Below are positions 10,953 to 21,302 of a stretch of 64,000 nucleotides of DNA, one piece after another. The stretch lies in assembly GCA_963970005.1 (NCBI GenBank), contig CAXAMN010003869.1:273179-337178 (forward strand). The letters run 5' to 3'. The stretch's first letter is position 1. The number at the start of each line of letters is the position of its first letter. The position numbers and the translations under genes are program-made. The notes under the pieces are model-generated. The model saw nothing but the letters and a program-made list of their open reading frames with translations. It did not search any database and was not told the DNA's origin. The stretch is from Durusdinium trenchii. Lineage: Eukaryota; Sar; Dinophyceae; Suessiales; Symbiodiniaceae.

Positions 10953-13900
10953 TTTATTGGTATTTGGGGCGTGGAGGCCTTCACCTGTCTTTTGCTGGGT
11001 GACTTTGGCCTCAAGGGGTTGTGGACCTGCTTTCAGGTCCTATTCAGTTGTGCTGACATTGCTGCTCTTTGGATGTGGGCCATTATACGAGGGCCCCCCT
11101 TGTTTGGTTCCTTATTCTCTGGGCTGTTGCCGTCAGTTTTTCAATGGGTTTTGCGTCGTGGGACTACCTATGATGTCCTCTCACATGGGGTCCAGTGTGA
11201 GATTGTTGCTTACAAATGGGATGGGTTCCGTATCCATGCTCTCAAGTGGAACTTCTGCAAAGAAGATGTCCCGCATCTTCATTTTTGCAATGATTGGTGC
11301 TTTTTGATTTGCTTTGTGCTACATGCCATCACGCTGTACTCCCACTGTCAAGTGAAGGAGGGTGCCATTTGGTGGCTTGCTATTCTTCGAATTCGGAATG
11401 TTCCTTTCCTTTGCAGACCTTCTCTTCGAATCCGATTTGCCAAAGTTGACTACTTTGGCATTGGGGTCTTGGCACTTTACTTCCAACTCGTGTACCATGA
11501 TGACTGGTATGCTCTGGACTTTGACTCCACATTGGGTTATCCTGGCGAGGGACCGCGATGGTCCATGATTTCTGCGAACATCGACTCCTTTGCCACCAAT
11601 GCCAGCTGCTTACACTGGAATGCCGATGCTTTCATGCTGCAGGAAGCCAGGGTGGCTGATTCCAACCTGACCGAGTCGCAGAGGAAAGCTGCTCTCTGCA
11701 ATTTCGGCCTATTCTGTTCTCAGCCATTGCACACACTGCGCGCTAGTAATGGCACTTTCAGAATTCCCTCTGGCGGTGTTGCCACCTGCGCTCACAAAGA
11801 ACTCACGCAGATTTTTGAGGACAAAATGGATGTTTCTGGAGCTTGGTCAATCCTCCGTGCCACATGCCGGGTGACAGCTACTTGGCACCAGGTGTCTGCA
11901 AGTGTCAAGTTGTTGGCCTTCAACTTCTATGCCGTTGCCAATGCTGCATCAGAACGACCCAAATTTGAGCGGAACAGCGAGATGCTGGATCAAATATTTA
12001 TGGTCGCATCCCAGTTTGCTGATATTCCTATTGTCATCGCAGGTGACTTCCAAATGGAGCCTGGTATGTACCCTTCTGTGCAACTCGCCCTGGACCACTG
12101 GGGCTGGGCGGACCCGCTTCTCCAGACTAACGACACTGGAGAGGTTATTCGGCCTTGTACTTTTTTTCAGCATGCGGCTTCTGATGATGAAGGGCAGTCC
12201 TCTATTGACGGAATTCTCATGAACCGCACGGCTCTCGCAGCCTTGATTCGCATTGAGGTTCTGGACCACAGAGACCGCCAACATCGACCTGTCCAAGCAA
12301 CCTTTGCCTGGGATCGCATTGCTCAGGTTGGTACTATCATGCAACGGTTTGCTTCCTTGGATCTCACACAGGTCACGACCTGTAACGTGTCCGACCCAGC
12401 TTGTCCAGTGAACACCTTAGCTGAACAGATGTGGCGACAGCATGAGCAAGATTTTTCCAACGAGTCAGACCCTTGCAAAAGATGGTCGATCTTTAATCAC
12501 TTTGCCACGCAAGTGCTGCTGGTGAACGGGGCCACTTGGGAGAAAGGTCCGCGAGTTCGGGGCCGTCTCCCCAAATTCTGCAAAACTACCATGGCAACTT
12601 CGCAGGAGGCTAATGGCAGTATGGCTTCGCCGCGGCTTCAGCTGTTGCAGGCATGCCTTCGTTCCCTAAGAGAGCTTCAAGTTCGTCTTGGAAGACCGTG
12701 CACTGGGACTTCGGACTATCATACGTTACTCAACACTCAACGACGGCTGCTCCGCAGATTGAAAGAAGCACAAGTTGTTCCCTGGTCTGTGAAAACACTC
12801 TTTCTGCATGATTCGCACCATGTGGCGGAGCTCGTTTTGGCAGCCATAACCCAGGAGCTGAAGCAACTGAAAATCGCAGCCATTCGCAAGTGGAGACAAG
12901 CAATGAGGAATGCTACCACCTCCTCGATAGGGAAAGTTGTCTACCAGTACCTCAAGAGGAAAGGTCGTGTGGTGCCGCAAAACCTCATTGAAGATGACTC
13001 TGGAAATATTGTCTTTGATCCGCAGACCGCAATGGATGTGATCGCTGACAAATGGGATGCTGTTTTCTCAGTTAATGTGAGTCACCAACATGAAATGCAG
13101 ATCCTGAAACAAGTGTGGCCTTATATTCATGACAAAGGTCGCCCTGTTGCCCTACCGCCCATCACAGCCCGGCAACTTTGGGAACAGGCTTTGCGCCGGA
13201 AACCTGAAGCGGCAGCTGGTCTCGATGGGTGGCGCACTCGTGAAGTTCAAGCTCTTCCACTTGCTGCCTTCCAACCTGTTGCCGACCTCTTCAATGACAT
13301 TGAAGCAGGATCCTCTGAGTTCCCTGTGATCCTCACTCAGGTGCGAGTGATCATTTTGAACAAGGATGGAAGTGATGCTCCACTGGCTAAAAGGCTCATT
13401 GCCTTGCAGTCCATCTTCACTCTTCTGTACACCGGCCTGCGTTTCCTCCAGTTACAAAGTTGGCAACAGCAGATTATGCCTTCACAGTTGAAAGGAGGTA
13501 TCAAGATGCGCCAGATGTCGGAGGTCCACATGACGCTACAGCTTGAGATTGATCATGCGCACAGCTTTAAAGGCCACTTTGCTGCCTTGAAGCTCGACAA
13601 GTCGAAATGCTTTGATCGTTTGATGCCCAAGCTTTGTGCTGCAATCATGTTGGCATTGGGGCTTCCAACTGGCTTCGTTCGAGCTTTCCTGTGCCTCTAT
13701 TTGAGGATGACGCGTTTCCTTTCCTTCAAACAATGGACCAGAGCTGCTCCGATTTCCACGCCAAACGGCGTTGTGCAGGGTTGTTCGCTCAGTCTTCTTT
13801 GTATTAACCTCCATATGGCCATTTGGGCTTGGCTAATGGAGCATATTGAGGGAGTCGATTTCCGTGCTTTCATTGACGACACATACTTGTGGTCTCGGCA

Positions 13901-16226
13901 ACCTACGATAGAGGGTCTTGTCTCCGCTGTCAAAGCTACAGAATTGTGGGATTCTCTTTGTGGCCAATTCCTGAACGCAAGCAAATGTGAGGTCTTTGCC
14001 ACCACCCCTGACCTTCGGCGTGCCCTAAAAGCTCCGTTCCCGGAAATGCGACTTGTTGAGGTGGTGAATATCTTGGGAGCCTTTGTGCAAACAACCAAGA
14101 AGAATGTGGGTTCCTTTCCGGCTAGCAAGATACAGGCTGCACTCAGAGATTGTGAGGCTATTCGCGCCTTGCCATGTGATGGGTATAAGCGAGCTCAAAT
14201 CTTGGCCACCAAAGTGCTGCCGCAGATCGCGTTTGCGCCGCATTTGAACTTTATTCCCAAGCGGGCCTTGGCCCGTCTTCAAAGTGCTGTAGCGGACTCC
14301 TTGTGGCAAGACAGACCTAAATGGCGGTCGAAGCATCTCCTTCTTTGCATTGTGTATAAGGCCCACAAGTTGGATCCATTCCTCTGTCGTGCGGTCACAA
14401 CAATTGCTGAATCGGTTCGCTTTTTGCAATATTCTGTGTATGCACGGCAGCAGTGGGCGCAGCTTTTTGAGCAAGATCAACTCACTGCACAAGCTTGGAT
14501 GACACAATTCAGTCAAGCCTGCCAGATTCTGGATATTGAGTGGGTCCACACCTTTGAATTTTCGGTTTTTGGGTCTGCACCGGTCAGCTTTCTGGACTTT
14601 TCGGTCCCTGATCTGAAATGTTTGCTGAAGAGTTTGGCTGCCAATAAGTGCTACCATACTGCCTGCCTCATGCCAAGGAAAGACATCAGTACTGCTGTTG
14701 GCTTCCTTGACACCACGATGACGCTTTCAGCGAAGAAGAGGTTAGCAGCTATTCCTCATGATGGCTTTTCCTTTCTTTTCTTTTGGGAAAGTGCGGTAAC
14801 AGGTTGCACTCTAACAGCTGACAGGCTTGCTGCAGCAGGGCTCGTTGGCCAAGCCAATTGCCGCTTTTGTACTGCCCCCAAGGAATCCGTGAGTCATTTT
14901 GCTTACGAGTGTGACTCCTTGCCTGAGTCGGTCCGGCAACCTTCGACCAACTTCTTCTTTGGCCCTAACTTCTGCACTCTGGGCATTGTTGAGCTTCCTT
15001 TGGACACTATTCGCGATAAACTGCAAGTGTCCAGCATTTCGGAGGTTCCTGTTTGTCAATGGTCGGCAGTGCAGGAACGGGTTCAACATGTGTGGACGGA
15101 TGGTTCCGTGCAATTGACAGCCTATCCTTGGCTGGCCATTGCATCCTTTGCCGTCATTGCAGCCGATGAGTCTATTATTTCAGTTGGTCGGGTTCGCCAT
15201 TGGCGCCTTTCCAGTTATACAGCTGAGCTTTGGGCCATTGTGGTCGCCTTTGCCAGAGCAGAACAGCCGTTGGTGATCCACACGGATTCCCTTACCATCG
15301 TCAAGCAGTTCCTTGTGTTGCTTCAAACTGAAACGGTTCAAGTGGAATGGACCCACGCCAATTGGTGGAGCTTCATTTTGGATCAGCTACTTCACCGCAA
15401 AGAGCTCCACCCTTCTCCATTGCAATTGCTTTGGTGCCCTGCACATTTGTTGGAACACGTTCCTAGCCAGGCACTCACGGACGAGTTGGCAAACAAAGCT
15501 GGGTCTACTCGTCAGGACATCATTCTTAATAGGCTGGCTGACAACTGCGCCAAGCAGCATATTGCCCAACTTGCTTCCGAGACTCGTAGCGGGCTGCATC
15601 TTATGGAGCATGATGTTTTTGCCAGACAGCTATGGTTGAGCCAGCTAAATAGGATGTGCAAAAAGCCTGCCAACTCCGGTACACCGAAAGGCCAAGTTTC
15701 CCCTGAGCCTGTCATCCAGTACTCTGCTAGACAGATGTGTCCCAAGTGGCCATGGGACATCTCGCCGGCTTTGTTTACATGGCAGGTCGAAATTGACCTT
15801 AATGTACCCTTTCGAGCCACGTCCACCTTGACTGAGAACAACTTCCGCACCTTTTTACGCTTTTGCGCCTCCTTGCAGTGGCGTGTCGGGGATGGATTTG
15901 CTTGCTCAGTCTTCGAGTTGGCCGTTGTGGCATTTGTACGAGGTTGGAGATTTGAACTGCCTCATGGAACCATCTGCACACCTCAAGCCTTTGCTAGCTT
16001 GATTCGTTCGGGTTTTGCCTTTTGTAAGCAGAAGAAGTTTGTTGTCGCGCCTCTGTTGCTTGACAAGCGCAACAAGAGTAATGGCAAAACCTTTCCGAAG
16101 GGTGCTTTCCTCGGGGCTGAAGCTTATGTGGAGAATGCTGCATTGGATATGCTTGCACGTGCGTTTGCCAAAGGTGCCAAAGCAACACCTTGGTCTTGGT
16201 GCATCCCCTTTGACAATCTTTTGTAG
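10950..16226 (+). CDS. LINE 1 ORF2: endonuclease, reverse transcriptase, RNase H
   Basis: Intact replication protein of LINE 1. The frame is open from the UGA at 10947; the first ATG is 11073. Counting from codon 10971 as residue 1: a hydrophobic N-terminal region with several membrane-like stretches (to about residue 190); an APE-like endonuclease (SANIDSF, QEA, AGDF with Asp359, SSIDG, RQHRP); reverse transcriptase with motif A LDKSKCFD (Asp876), motif B NGVVQGCSLS and motif C FIDD (Asp969, Asp970); a CxxC...H...C zinc motif (CRFC, near 14860); RNase H with Asp1377, Glu1419, Asp1439 and Asp1524. All catalytic residues expected in these families are present, so the protein could be active. 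The hydrophobic N-terminus is unusual for a LINE ORF2. The alternative start at ATG 11073 would keep all enzymatic domains. Confidence 0.93.
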   Translation, partial: LFIGIWGVEAFTCLLLGDFGLKGLWTCFQVLFSCADIAALWMWAIIRGPPLFGSLFSGLLPSVFQWVLRRGTTYDVLSHGVQCEIVAYKWDGFRIHALKWNFCKEDVPHLHFCNDWCFLICFVLHAITLYSHCQVKEGAIWWLAILRIRNVPFLCRPSLRIRFAKVDYFGIGVLALYFQLVYHDDWYALDFDSTLGYPGEGPRWSMISANIDSFATNASCLHWNADAFMLQEARVADSNLTESQRKAALCNFGLFCSQPLHTLRASNGTFRIPSGGVATCAHKELTQIFEDKMDVSGAWSILRATCRVTATWHQVSASVKLLAFNFYAVANAASERPKFERNSEMLDQIFMVASQFADIPIVIAGDFQMEPGMYPSVQLALDHWGWADPLLQTNDTGEVIRPCTFFQHAASDDEGQSSIDGILMNRTALAALIRIEVLDHRDRQHRPVQATFAWDRIAQVGTIMQRFASLDLTQVTTCNVSDPACPVNTLAEQMWRQHEQDFSNESDPCKRWSIFNHFATQVLLVNGATWEKGPRVRGRLPKFCKTTMATSQEANGSMASPRLQLLQACLRSLRELQVRLGRPCTGTSDYHTLLNTQRRLLRRLKEAQVVPWSVKTLFLHDSHHVAELVLAAITQELKQLKIAAIRKWRQAMRNATTSSIGKVVYQYLKRKGRVVPQNLIEDDSGNIVFDPQTAMDVIADKWDAVFSVNVSHQHEMQILKQVWPYIHDKGRPVALPPITARQLWEQALRRKPEAAAGLDGWRTREVQALPLAAFQPVADLFNDIEAGSSEFPVILTQVRVIILNKDGSDAPLAKRLIALQSIFTLLYTGLRFLQLQSWQQQIMPSQLKGGIKMRQMSEVHMTLQLEIDHAHSFKGHFAALKLDKSKCFDRLMPKLCAAIMLALGLPTGFVRAFLCLYLRMTRFLSFKQWTRAAPISTPNGVVQGCSLSLLCINLHMAIWAWLMEHIEGVDFRAFIDDTYLWSRQPTIEGLVSAVKATELWDSLCGQFLNASKCEVFATTPDLRRALKAPFPEMRLVEVVNILGAFVQTTKKNVGSFPASKIQAALRDCEAIRALPCDGYKRAQILATKVLPQIAFAPHLNFIPKRALARLQSAVADSLWQDRPKWRSKHLLLCIVYKAHKLDPFLCRAVTTIAESVRFLQYSVYARQQWAQLFEQDQLTAQAWMTQFSQACQILDIEWVHTFEFSVFGSAPVSFLDFSVPDLKCLLKSLAANKCYHTACLMPRKDISTAVGFLDTTMTLSAKKRLAAIPHDGFSFLFFWESAVTGCTLTADRLAAAGLVGQANCRFCTAPKESVSHFAYECDSLPESVRQPSTNFFFGPNFCTLGIVELPLDTIRDKLQVSSISEVPVCQWSAVQERVQHVWTDGSVQLTAYPWLAIASFAVIAADESIISVGRVRHWRLSSYTAELWAIVVAFARAEQPLVIHTDSLTIVKQFLVLLQTETVQVEWTHANWWSFILDQLLHRKELHPSPLQLLWCPAHLLEHVPSQALTDELANKAGSTRQDIILNRLADNCAKQHIAQLASETRSGLHLMEHDVFARQLWLSQLNRMCKKPANSGTPKGQVSPEPVIQYSARQMCPKWPWDISPALFTWQVEIDLNVPFRATSTLTENNFRTFLRFCASLQWRVGDGFACSVFELAVVAFVRGWRFELPHGTICTPQAFASLIRSGFAFCKQKKFVVAPLLLDKRNKSNGKTFPKGAFLGAEAYVENAALDMLARAFAKGAKATPWSWCIPFDNLL

Positions 16227-16273
16227 TCTTGGCTACGAGTGACCCTAGCTGCGGAATGCGCTGGGGTTGCCAC

Positions 16274-16310
16274 CGACTCGGAGTCGCGGCTTGAGAGCAA
16301 AAAAAAAAAA
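16274..16310 (+). other. LINE 1 3' end: hairpin and poly(A)
   Basis: A 5-bp stem with a 3-nt loop (CGACT-CGG-AGTCG, 16274-16286) lies just before the poly(A) run that starts at 16299. Such 3' structures serve as template-recognition sites for the reverse transcriptase in several LINE groups; that role here is an inference. Confidence 0.55.
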
Positions 16311-16324
16311 AGGAAGCTCCCCCC
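16311..16324 (+). repeat. LINE 1 target-site duplication, right copy
   Basis: Exact repeat of the 14 bases at 5489-5502, directly following the A tract. Confidence 0.9.
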
Positions 16325-16455
16325 GCCGCCTTTAGAGCTATCCTGCGTCCAGTATGTAGTAGCTTAAGTGAGGTACTAGCCACCGTTTACGTTTGGCTTC
16401 TACTAGCTACCTAGCTACTATCTCTTCGAGCGGCCTACCCCCCCGTGGTCCAAAA
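16325..16455 (+). repeat. Right half of dispersed repeat R3
   Basis: Continues the R3 repeat interrupted at 5502. It contains GCTATCCTGCGTCC and ends in GAGCGGCCTACCCCCCCGTGG, the same order as in the copy at 17712-17955. Confidence 0.7.
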
Positions 16456-16499
16456 AATGGAGACCCCGCCTGCTTCTGGTCAATTCTTTTTCCATTTGC

Positions 16500-17711
16500 G
16501 TTTGCTTACTAGGAGCGATCGGACGCTACTAGGGGCTCCTGGCCTCACTACTAGGAACAAGGTTCGCTACTAGTAACTACTGCTTCTTGTCCAAATCACC
16601 TCCTACATCTCACGAATCTACCAAGTGGCCATGACGGCCCTGGGGGTCTTAAAAAGGTCCTGCAAGGAGGGCGCAGCTTCGAAGATGGCGCTATAGATGG
16701 CTTCTCCTCCACCAAGAATGCGCAGCATGCACTCAGCAGAAGGACATGAGAGCTGCTAAAGCTGCTAAAGTAAAAAGGTTGATTTTGACTCGGAGTCCCA
16801 TCGGACGCTCATTCTCACCTGTCCTGCTGCATCACGGCTACTTGCCAGGCTAATGAAAGTGAACCAAACCTGGAAAAGAATGGAATAACACTTGAAAGCA
16901 ACAGGTGTCAAAGCTACATTGCTTTCAAGAGAAAGGAAGGACACGTACAAAAATGTAAGTGAGACTGAAAGCTGACTTTCGGACATATGCATTGTTTTTT
17001 TAAAGGTAGAAATTATAGGTCGGTCAGTGTTCTAGTGTCCTTCCCAAATGACCAAGACCAGACTTCAAGGCACGTGAAACAGTGATTTTGGCGAAGCACG
17101 AAAGGATAAAAGTGGAGAAAGGACGTGAACAAGATTGATGGCCATCTCCGGTAGGTTGGAGGCCATCGCTATTAGGGTGGAGGCCATCGTTAGTAGTAAC
17201 AGTAAAGCTTTCTAGTATGTCTTTGAAGCTTTCTAGTGAGTAGAAGCTACTAGGATCAAAGGGCGTCGCTACTAGGAGCATTCTTGCTTTCTAGTAACTA
17301 GAAGCTACTAGGTTGGAGGCTATTGCTTCTAGGATTGATGGCCTCCTGTGTTTCAGCAATCACCTCTGGAGACAGTCTGAGCTCGTCGAAGCAGTTCTCC
17401 TCAGAGTCCGTGTGGCAAAGAAATTGATTTAGCACAAAAATGCTCCTGGTAGCGATGCCAGGAGCCCCTAGTAGCGTCCTTGCTCCTAGTAGCGATGCCC
17501 TTTGCTCCTAGTAGCGTCCTCTACTAAGTCATCGTTCAAAAACAATATACAGAATAAGCCAACCTAGAACCAATGGCCTCCAACCTAATAGCAATGGCCT
17601 CCAACCGAACAAGGGCACCTGCTACATGTTCTGCAGTACAACAAAGCACGCAAAAGAAAGGGAAATGCTTCTCTTGTGAGTCAAGAGCTTTCCTATTGGG
17701 TTGGAGGCTAT
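16500..17711. other. Repeat-rich DNA without a recognisable gene
   Basis: CTAG-core strings at about 16505-16590, 17220-17310 and 17443-17525, and 21-bp GGAGGCC units at about 17148-17195 and 17565-17605, are separated by sequence in which I see no gene. The ORF at 16765-16992 has no recognisable feature. Confidence 0.6.
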
Positions 17712-17955
17712 TAGTTAAGTTTCCCTAAAAATCTAGGAACCAAATCATTAGTGCGAGCGCTTCTTCAAACAGGGCGGCGGGGGGGAGTTTCCTTGAAGAA
17801 GCGTCTTCGCTATCCTGCGTCCTGTCGGTACCTACCTACCTCCCCGAACAAGTGCCACGCTACTAGTAACAAGTGCCTTACTAGTAACACGTTACGAATT
17901 TAATTAGAATTGTAATTGCAAAGGAATCTACCTCCTAGCGGCCTACCCCCCTGCG
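17712..17955 (+). repeat. Dispersed repeat R3, nearly full copy with modular insert
   Basis: Starts GTTAAGTTTCCCTAAAAATC, contains GCGAGCGCTTCTTCAA and, about 20 bases later, its reverse complement TTGAAGAAGCG around a G-rich run. It continues through GCTATCCTGCGTCC and ends CTAGCGGCCTACCCCCCTGC. A CTAG-core string (about 17847-17892) sits inside. The internal inverted repeat suggests a foldback or MITE-like origin. Other copies: 5443-5502 plus 16311-16455, 21060-21170 (minus), 37993-38150, 39228-39341 (minus). Confidence 0.7.
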
Positions 17956-19160
17956 GCAAAATCTGAGCTAAGTGACGTCGATTTCAAAGACGTGGATCCT
18001 CGGCAACGACTTTTACTTTTCGTCGTGTGGCCTCGTATTGACCTGTGTGGCCTGTTTGAACTCTGACCTTCAGACCTTTCTTCGTCACATGTCTAGAGTC
18101 AGTCTCCAATTCACATCCTTAGAAAACACATGTGAACACAAAAAGCTGGCAAGGCTGGCAAGGCTGCCGCTCGTGTCCCTTGCATACGTAGCAATGCTTT
18201 CGGAGATCGACTTGCCGCAGTGCTTTTGTGTTACGAGCGAAGGCCCTGTGGGAGTTGAAAGGGCAAGTCTCAAGTTTGTCTAAGAAGGCCTTGGGCAAGT
18301 GTTGGCGGAGTAAAAGCGTACCTCCTGACTCTGGCCTAGCTCCAAACAGAAACTGATTTGGTCGGTGTTGACCACACCTGAGAATATTCATAGGGAGAGT
18401 TAGATTGATACATGGAGGGGTAGATGAGACACAGAACAAGAAACCATTCTTTGGGGATGTTCGAATGACAAAAGGATAGCAGGAAGAAGCAGAAAAGGCC
18501 TAAGGCCTAAAGGTTTTAAGAACAAACAATAACGCCACACACACAAGGAAAGAGGGATCACAACACACAGAAACAGTTTCTTTTTACAGAGAAACAAAAC
18601 ACATGGAGAAAAAGATAGAAGCATACCTGGAGTGATGCATCAAGGGACTGATAGATAGATCAATGTGGAAGGATGGAAGCACAAATGAACTGAGCGTTGA
18701 GCAGGCCCAGCCGTTGCTGAGCTTGCTAAGCTCCACTACATCTTATTTGCAAATAAACAAGCAGTTATTTGATATTATTTGCAACAAAAAAGTTCGTTTC
18801 GTTATTGTGAGTTCAGCATTCTAACTCTTTTGCAACATTGGTCTCATGTTTGTCTCATAGTGCACTTGAGTGCACTCCAAACACAATGCTCTGTCAGCCC
18901 AGATGCACTTCACCCTCCTGGACTTCCTCTGAAGCGTCATTCTCAAACGATTCTTCATCATAGAGGTCGGTTATCTCCTCATACGAGGCGAAAAAACCGT
19001 TTCATGTTCTTCTTTGTTTCTAATAGCGATGGCCTCCAACCTAGAGGTCTGTTATCTACTCATGTTGCCAAATGTGAAAAGCTATGACAGGGTGAATGCA
19101 TCTGGCCTCGTGATCAGAGTCGGAGTTGGCCATGGCGGAACCTGAATGCAGTGCCAGCTG
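17956..19160. other. No recognisable gene
   Basis: Unique sequence with one plus-strand 21-bp-type unit on the minus strand near 19021-19045. ORFs of about 100 codons exist on both strands (17972-18283 plus, 18119-18439 minus) but show no domain or convincing composition. Confidence 0.5.
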
Positions 19161-19161
19161 C

Positions 19162-20180
19162 GCATGCAAGTAAACTGCTACTAGTAACAAAGGGCATCGC
19201 TACTAGGAACAAGAAGCTACTAGGGGCTAGCCGTACTACTAGGAGCAAGAACGCTACTTGGAAAGATCTATAGACAAATCGTCCCTGCCTGTTATCCCAA
19301 TCCAGGGCTGCTGCTACCCCCCTTTGAACCATAGCGCAGTGCGAATCAGTGCAGCAAAGCGCCGTGAGAACGAGCACCTTGATGCTAACAATAAGCTAAC
19401 GATTCTAGTAACAAGTGCCTTACTAGTAGTAACAAGAAGCTACTGGGAACACCTTGATGTTTACTAGTAGCGAACATAGCTCCGTTCGTAGTACGGCCAG
19501 GAGCCCCGTTCGTAGCGTCCGATCACTCCTAGTAGCGATGCCCTTTGTTCCTAGTAGCTTCTTGTTACTACTAGTAAGGCACTTGTTACTAGAAGCGATG
19601 CACTTGTTCCTAGTAGCTTCTTGTTACTAGCAATGGCCTCCAATCTACTAGCAATGGCCTCCAACCTGCCACTGAGAGATCCTCTGATTTGTTCCGGTCA
19701 GGACTCGATGGCACCAAAATGTGCCAACCCGCTGAATTTTAGCGGGACTCTAATTCGAAACGAATTCTCTCAAACGAATTCTGATATAAAAATTGATATT
19801 CTCTCTAGTAGATGCTATTGCAAGACTTTGATTTTTCATTGGCTCCAAAAGCACACGACTAGTCGCTCTCTACGGCGTCTTCTACGTCTCTATGGGCGTC
19901 TCTACGGGCGCACACGAGTCACGAAGAGAGGGATGGCCCTGGCTGCGGCCGTGGCCCCGCTCACCTGTGGAGCCGAAGCAACTCTTTTGCTACTAGGAAC
20001 AAAGGGCATCGCTACTATTAGCAAGGATACTACTAGGGGCTCCTGGCCTTACTACTAGGAACAAGAAGCTACTAGGAACAAAGGGCATTACTACTAGCAT
20101 TCTTACTACTAGTAACAAGAAGCTACTAATAGCGATGGCCTCCAACCTAGTAGTTTCTTGTCACTAGTAGCAATGGTCTC
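19162..20180. repeat. CTAG-core modular repeats, several strings
   Basis: Strings at about 19175-19260 (plus), 19401-19460 (plus), 19470-19660 (minus, ending in two 21-bp units), and 19990-20165 (plus). The last one joins a CTACTAGTAACAAGAAG string directly to an AGCGATGGCCTCCAACCTAG unit, showing that both families use the same CTAG core as joint. Confidence 0.75.
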
Positions 20181-20400
20181 CAATAGCGCCCTTTAAAACA
20201 TTTCCCTTTTACCAAAAGAAGCAGAGAGAACAAAATAGAAAGGGGACGAGAAGGACAACGAATTCAATACGTTCATGTCCGAAATCGAATTGTTTCGATG
20301 GAATTCTTCGGAGCTTTTTTCCCACCCACCGGCAGAAGCTGGATTGAACCCTTGCTCTAGTGTGTCGAAATGCACGTAGGACCCACTGTAGTGCTTTCAT

Positions 20401-20424
20401 GTCTTTCTTTCTTTCTTTCTTTCT
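20401..20424 (+). repeat. (TTTC)n microsatellite
   Basis: Five to six tandem TTTC units, followed by a CTAG-core string near 20485-20540. Confidence 0.85.
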
Positions 20425-20540
20425 GTCGGACCTTAAGACCATATTCATTTTTTGTCTTTCTTTTATGTATCTTTTTTCTCTTTCTAGGAGCAAGAAGCTA
20501 CTAGGGGCTCCTGGCCTTACTATAGGAGCAAGGACGCTAG

Positions 20541-21059
20541 TCTTTCTCTTTGACTATAGACTCTTTTGCCTTTGGTCCGACCTGATACTCTAGTCAATTC
20601 TTGGCTTGCTGCCTGCAAATCCGTGTACTTTTCGTGCCAAACCGCCAAAAGGAAGTCAGTGTCAAGAGTCAGAACCTCAATCCAGGTGTCCTATGTGATC
20701 TTCCAAAATCAATGTAAAGAATTGTAAAAGAGATGGGCTCCAACCTAAGAGCGATGGCAACTAACCTAATAACATGGACTGGGCAAGTCGTCCTCTGTTT
20801 CAAGCTTGCGACCTTCTCTGGTGGAGAAATCGGCAACGCTCCCAGAGGAGTGCCACGAGATGTGAACCTGCGAGATCGACACAGTAACAAAGGGCATCGC
20901 TACTAGGAGCAAGGACGCTACTAGGGGCGCTCCTGGCCTTACTACTAGGAACAATGTTTGCTAGTAGAAACAATAAATACATAGAATTAGATCGACAACC
21001 AAAAAACACTGTCTGTTGCGTACAAAGACATAGAGACTTTTGTTGCCCTCCTACTTAGT
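20541..21059. other. No recognisable gene; one modular string
   Basis: Unique sequence with a CTAG-core string at about 20883-20970 (plus), carrying GAGCAAGGACG and GGGCGCTCCTGGCCTTA payloads. Confidence 0.55.
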
Positions 21060-21170
21060 AAGGGAGAAGTAAGCTACTAGGAGAAGTTGCTCCTAGCTAG
21101 GAAGCTACTACGCGGACGCAGGATAGCTCACTAATCGCTTGGTTCCTAGATTTTTTGGGAAACAAATAGA
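21060..21170 (-). repeat. Dispersed repeat R3, minus-strand copy
   Basis: Reading the minus strand gives GTTTCCC-AAAAAATCTAGGAACCAAGCGATTAGTGAGCTATCCTGCGTCC, the R3 order with the central hairpin part missing. Confidence 0.65.
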
Positions 21171-21302
21171 AGACAATTCAGTCGCGTTGTTTTGCGAGCA
21201 CATTCTCGCCTCAATCCAAAAAGCTCTCGGGAAAAGGCAAAGTCAAACTCCTTGGATGGCTTATCCGACCAACTCGGAGGCGTTTTGTCATATCAAAGTA
21301 GA

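Larger units (their letters stand above)
5503..16310 (+). mobile_element. LINE 1: non-LTR retrotransposon with methyltransferase-like ORF1
   Basis: A 10.8 kb element bounded by a perfect 14-bp TSD and ending in 13 A residues (16299-16311; the last A is shared with the TSD). Order: spliced-leader-like 5' end, ORF1 (methyltransferase-like domain, peptidase-like domain, coiled coil; broken), a single UGA, ORF2 (endonuclease, reverse transcriptase, zinc motif, RNase H; intact), short 3' UTR with a hairpin, poly(A). It inserted into an R3 repeat. ORF2 is open for 1,751 codons whereas ORF1 carries one in-frame stop and about four frame changes, so this copy is probably not autonomous unless those are sequencing errors. 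Confidence 0.92.

Noticed and set aside
14025-14657. 210-codon minus-strand ORF inside LINE 1 ORF2
   Set aside because: Antisense to the reverse transcriptase region; no domain.
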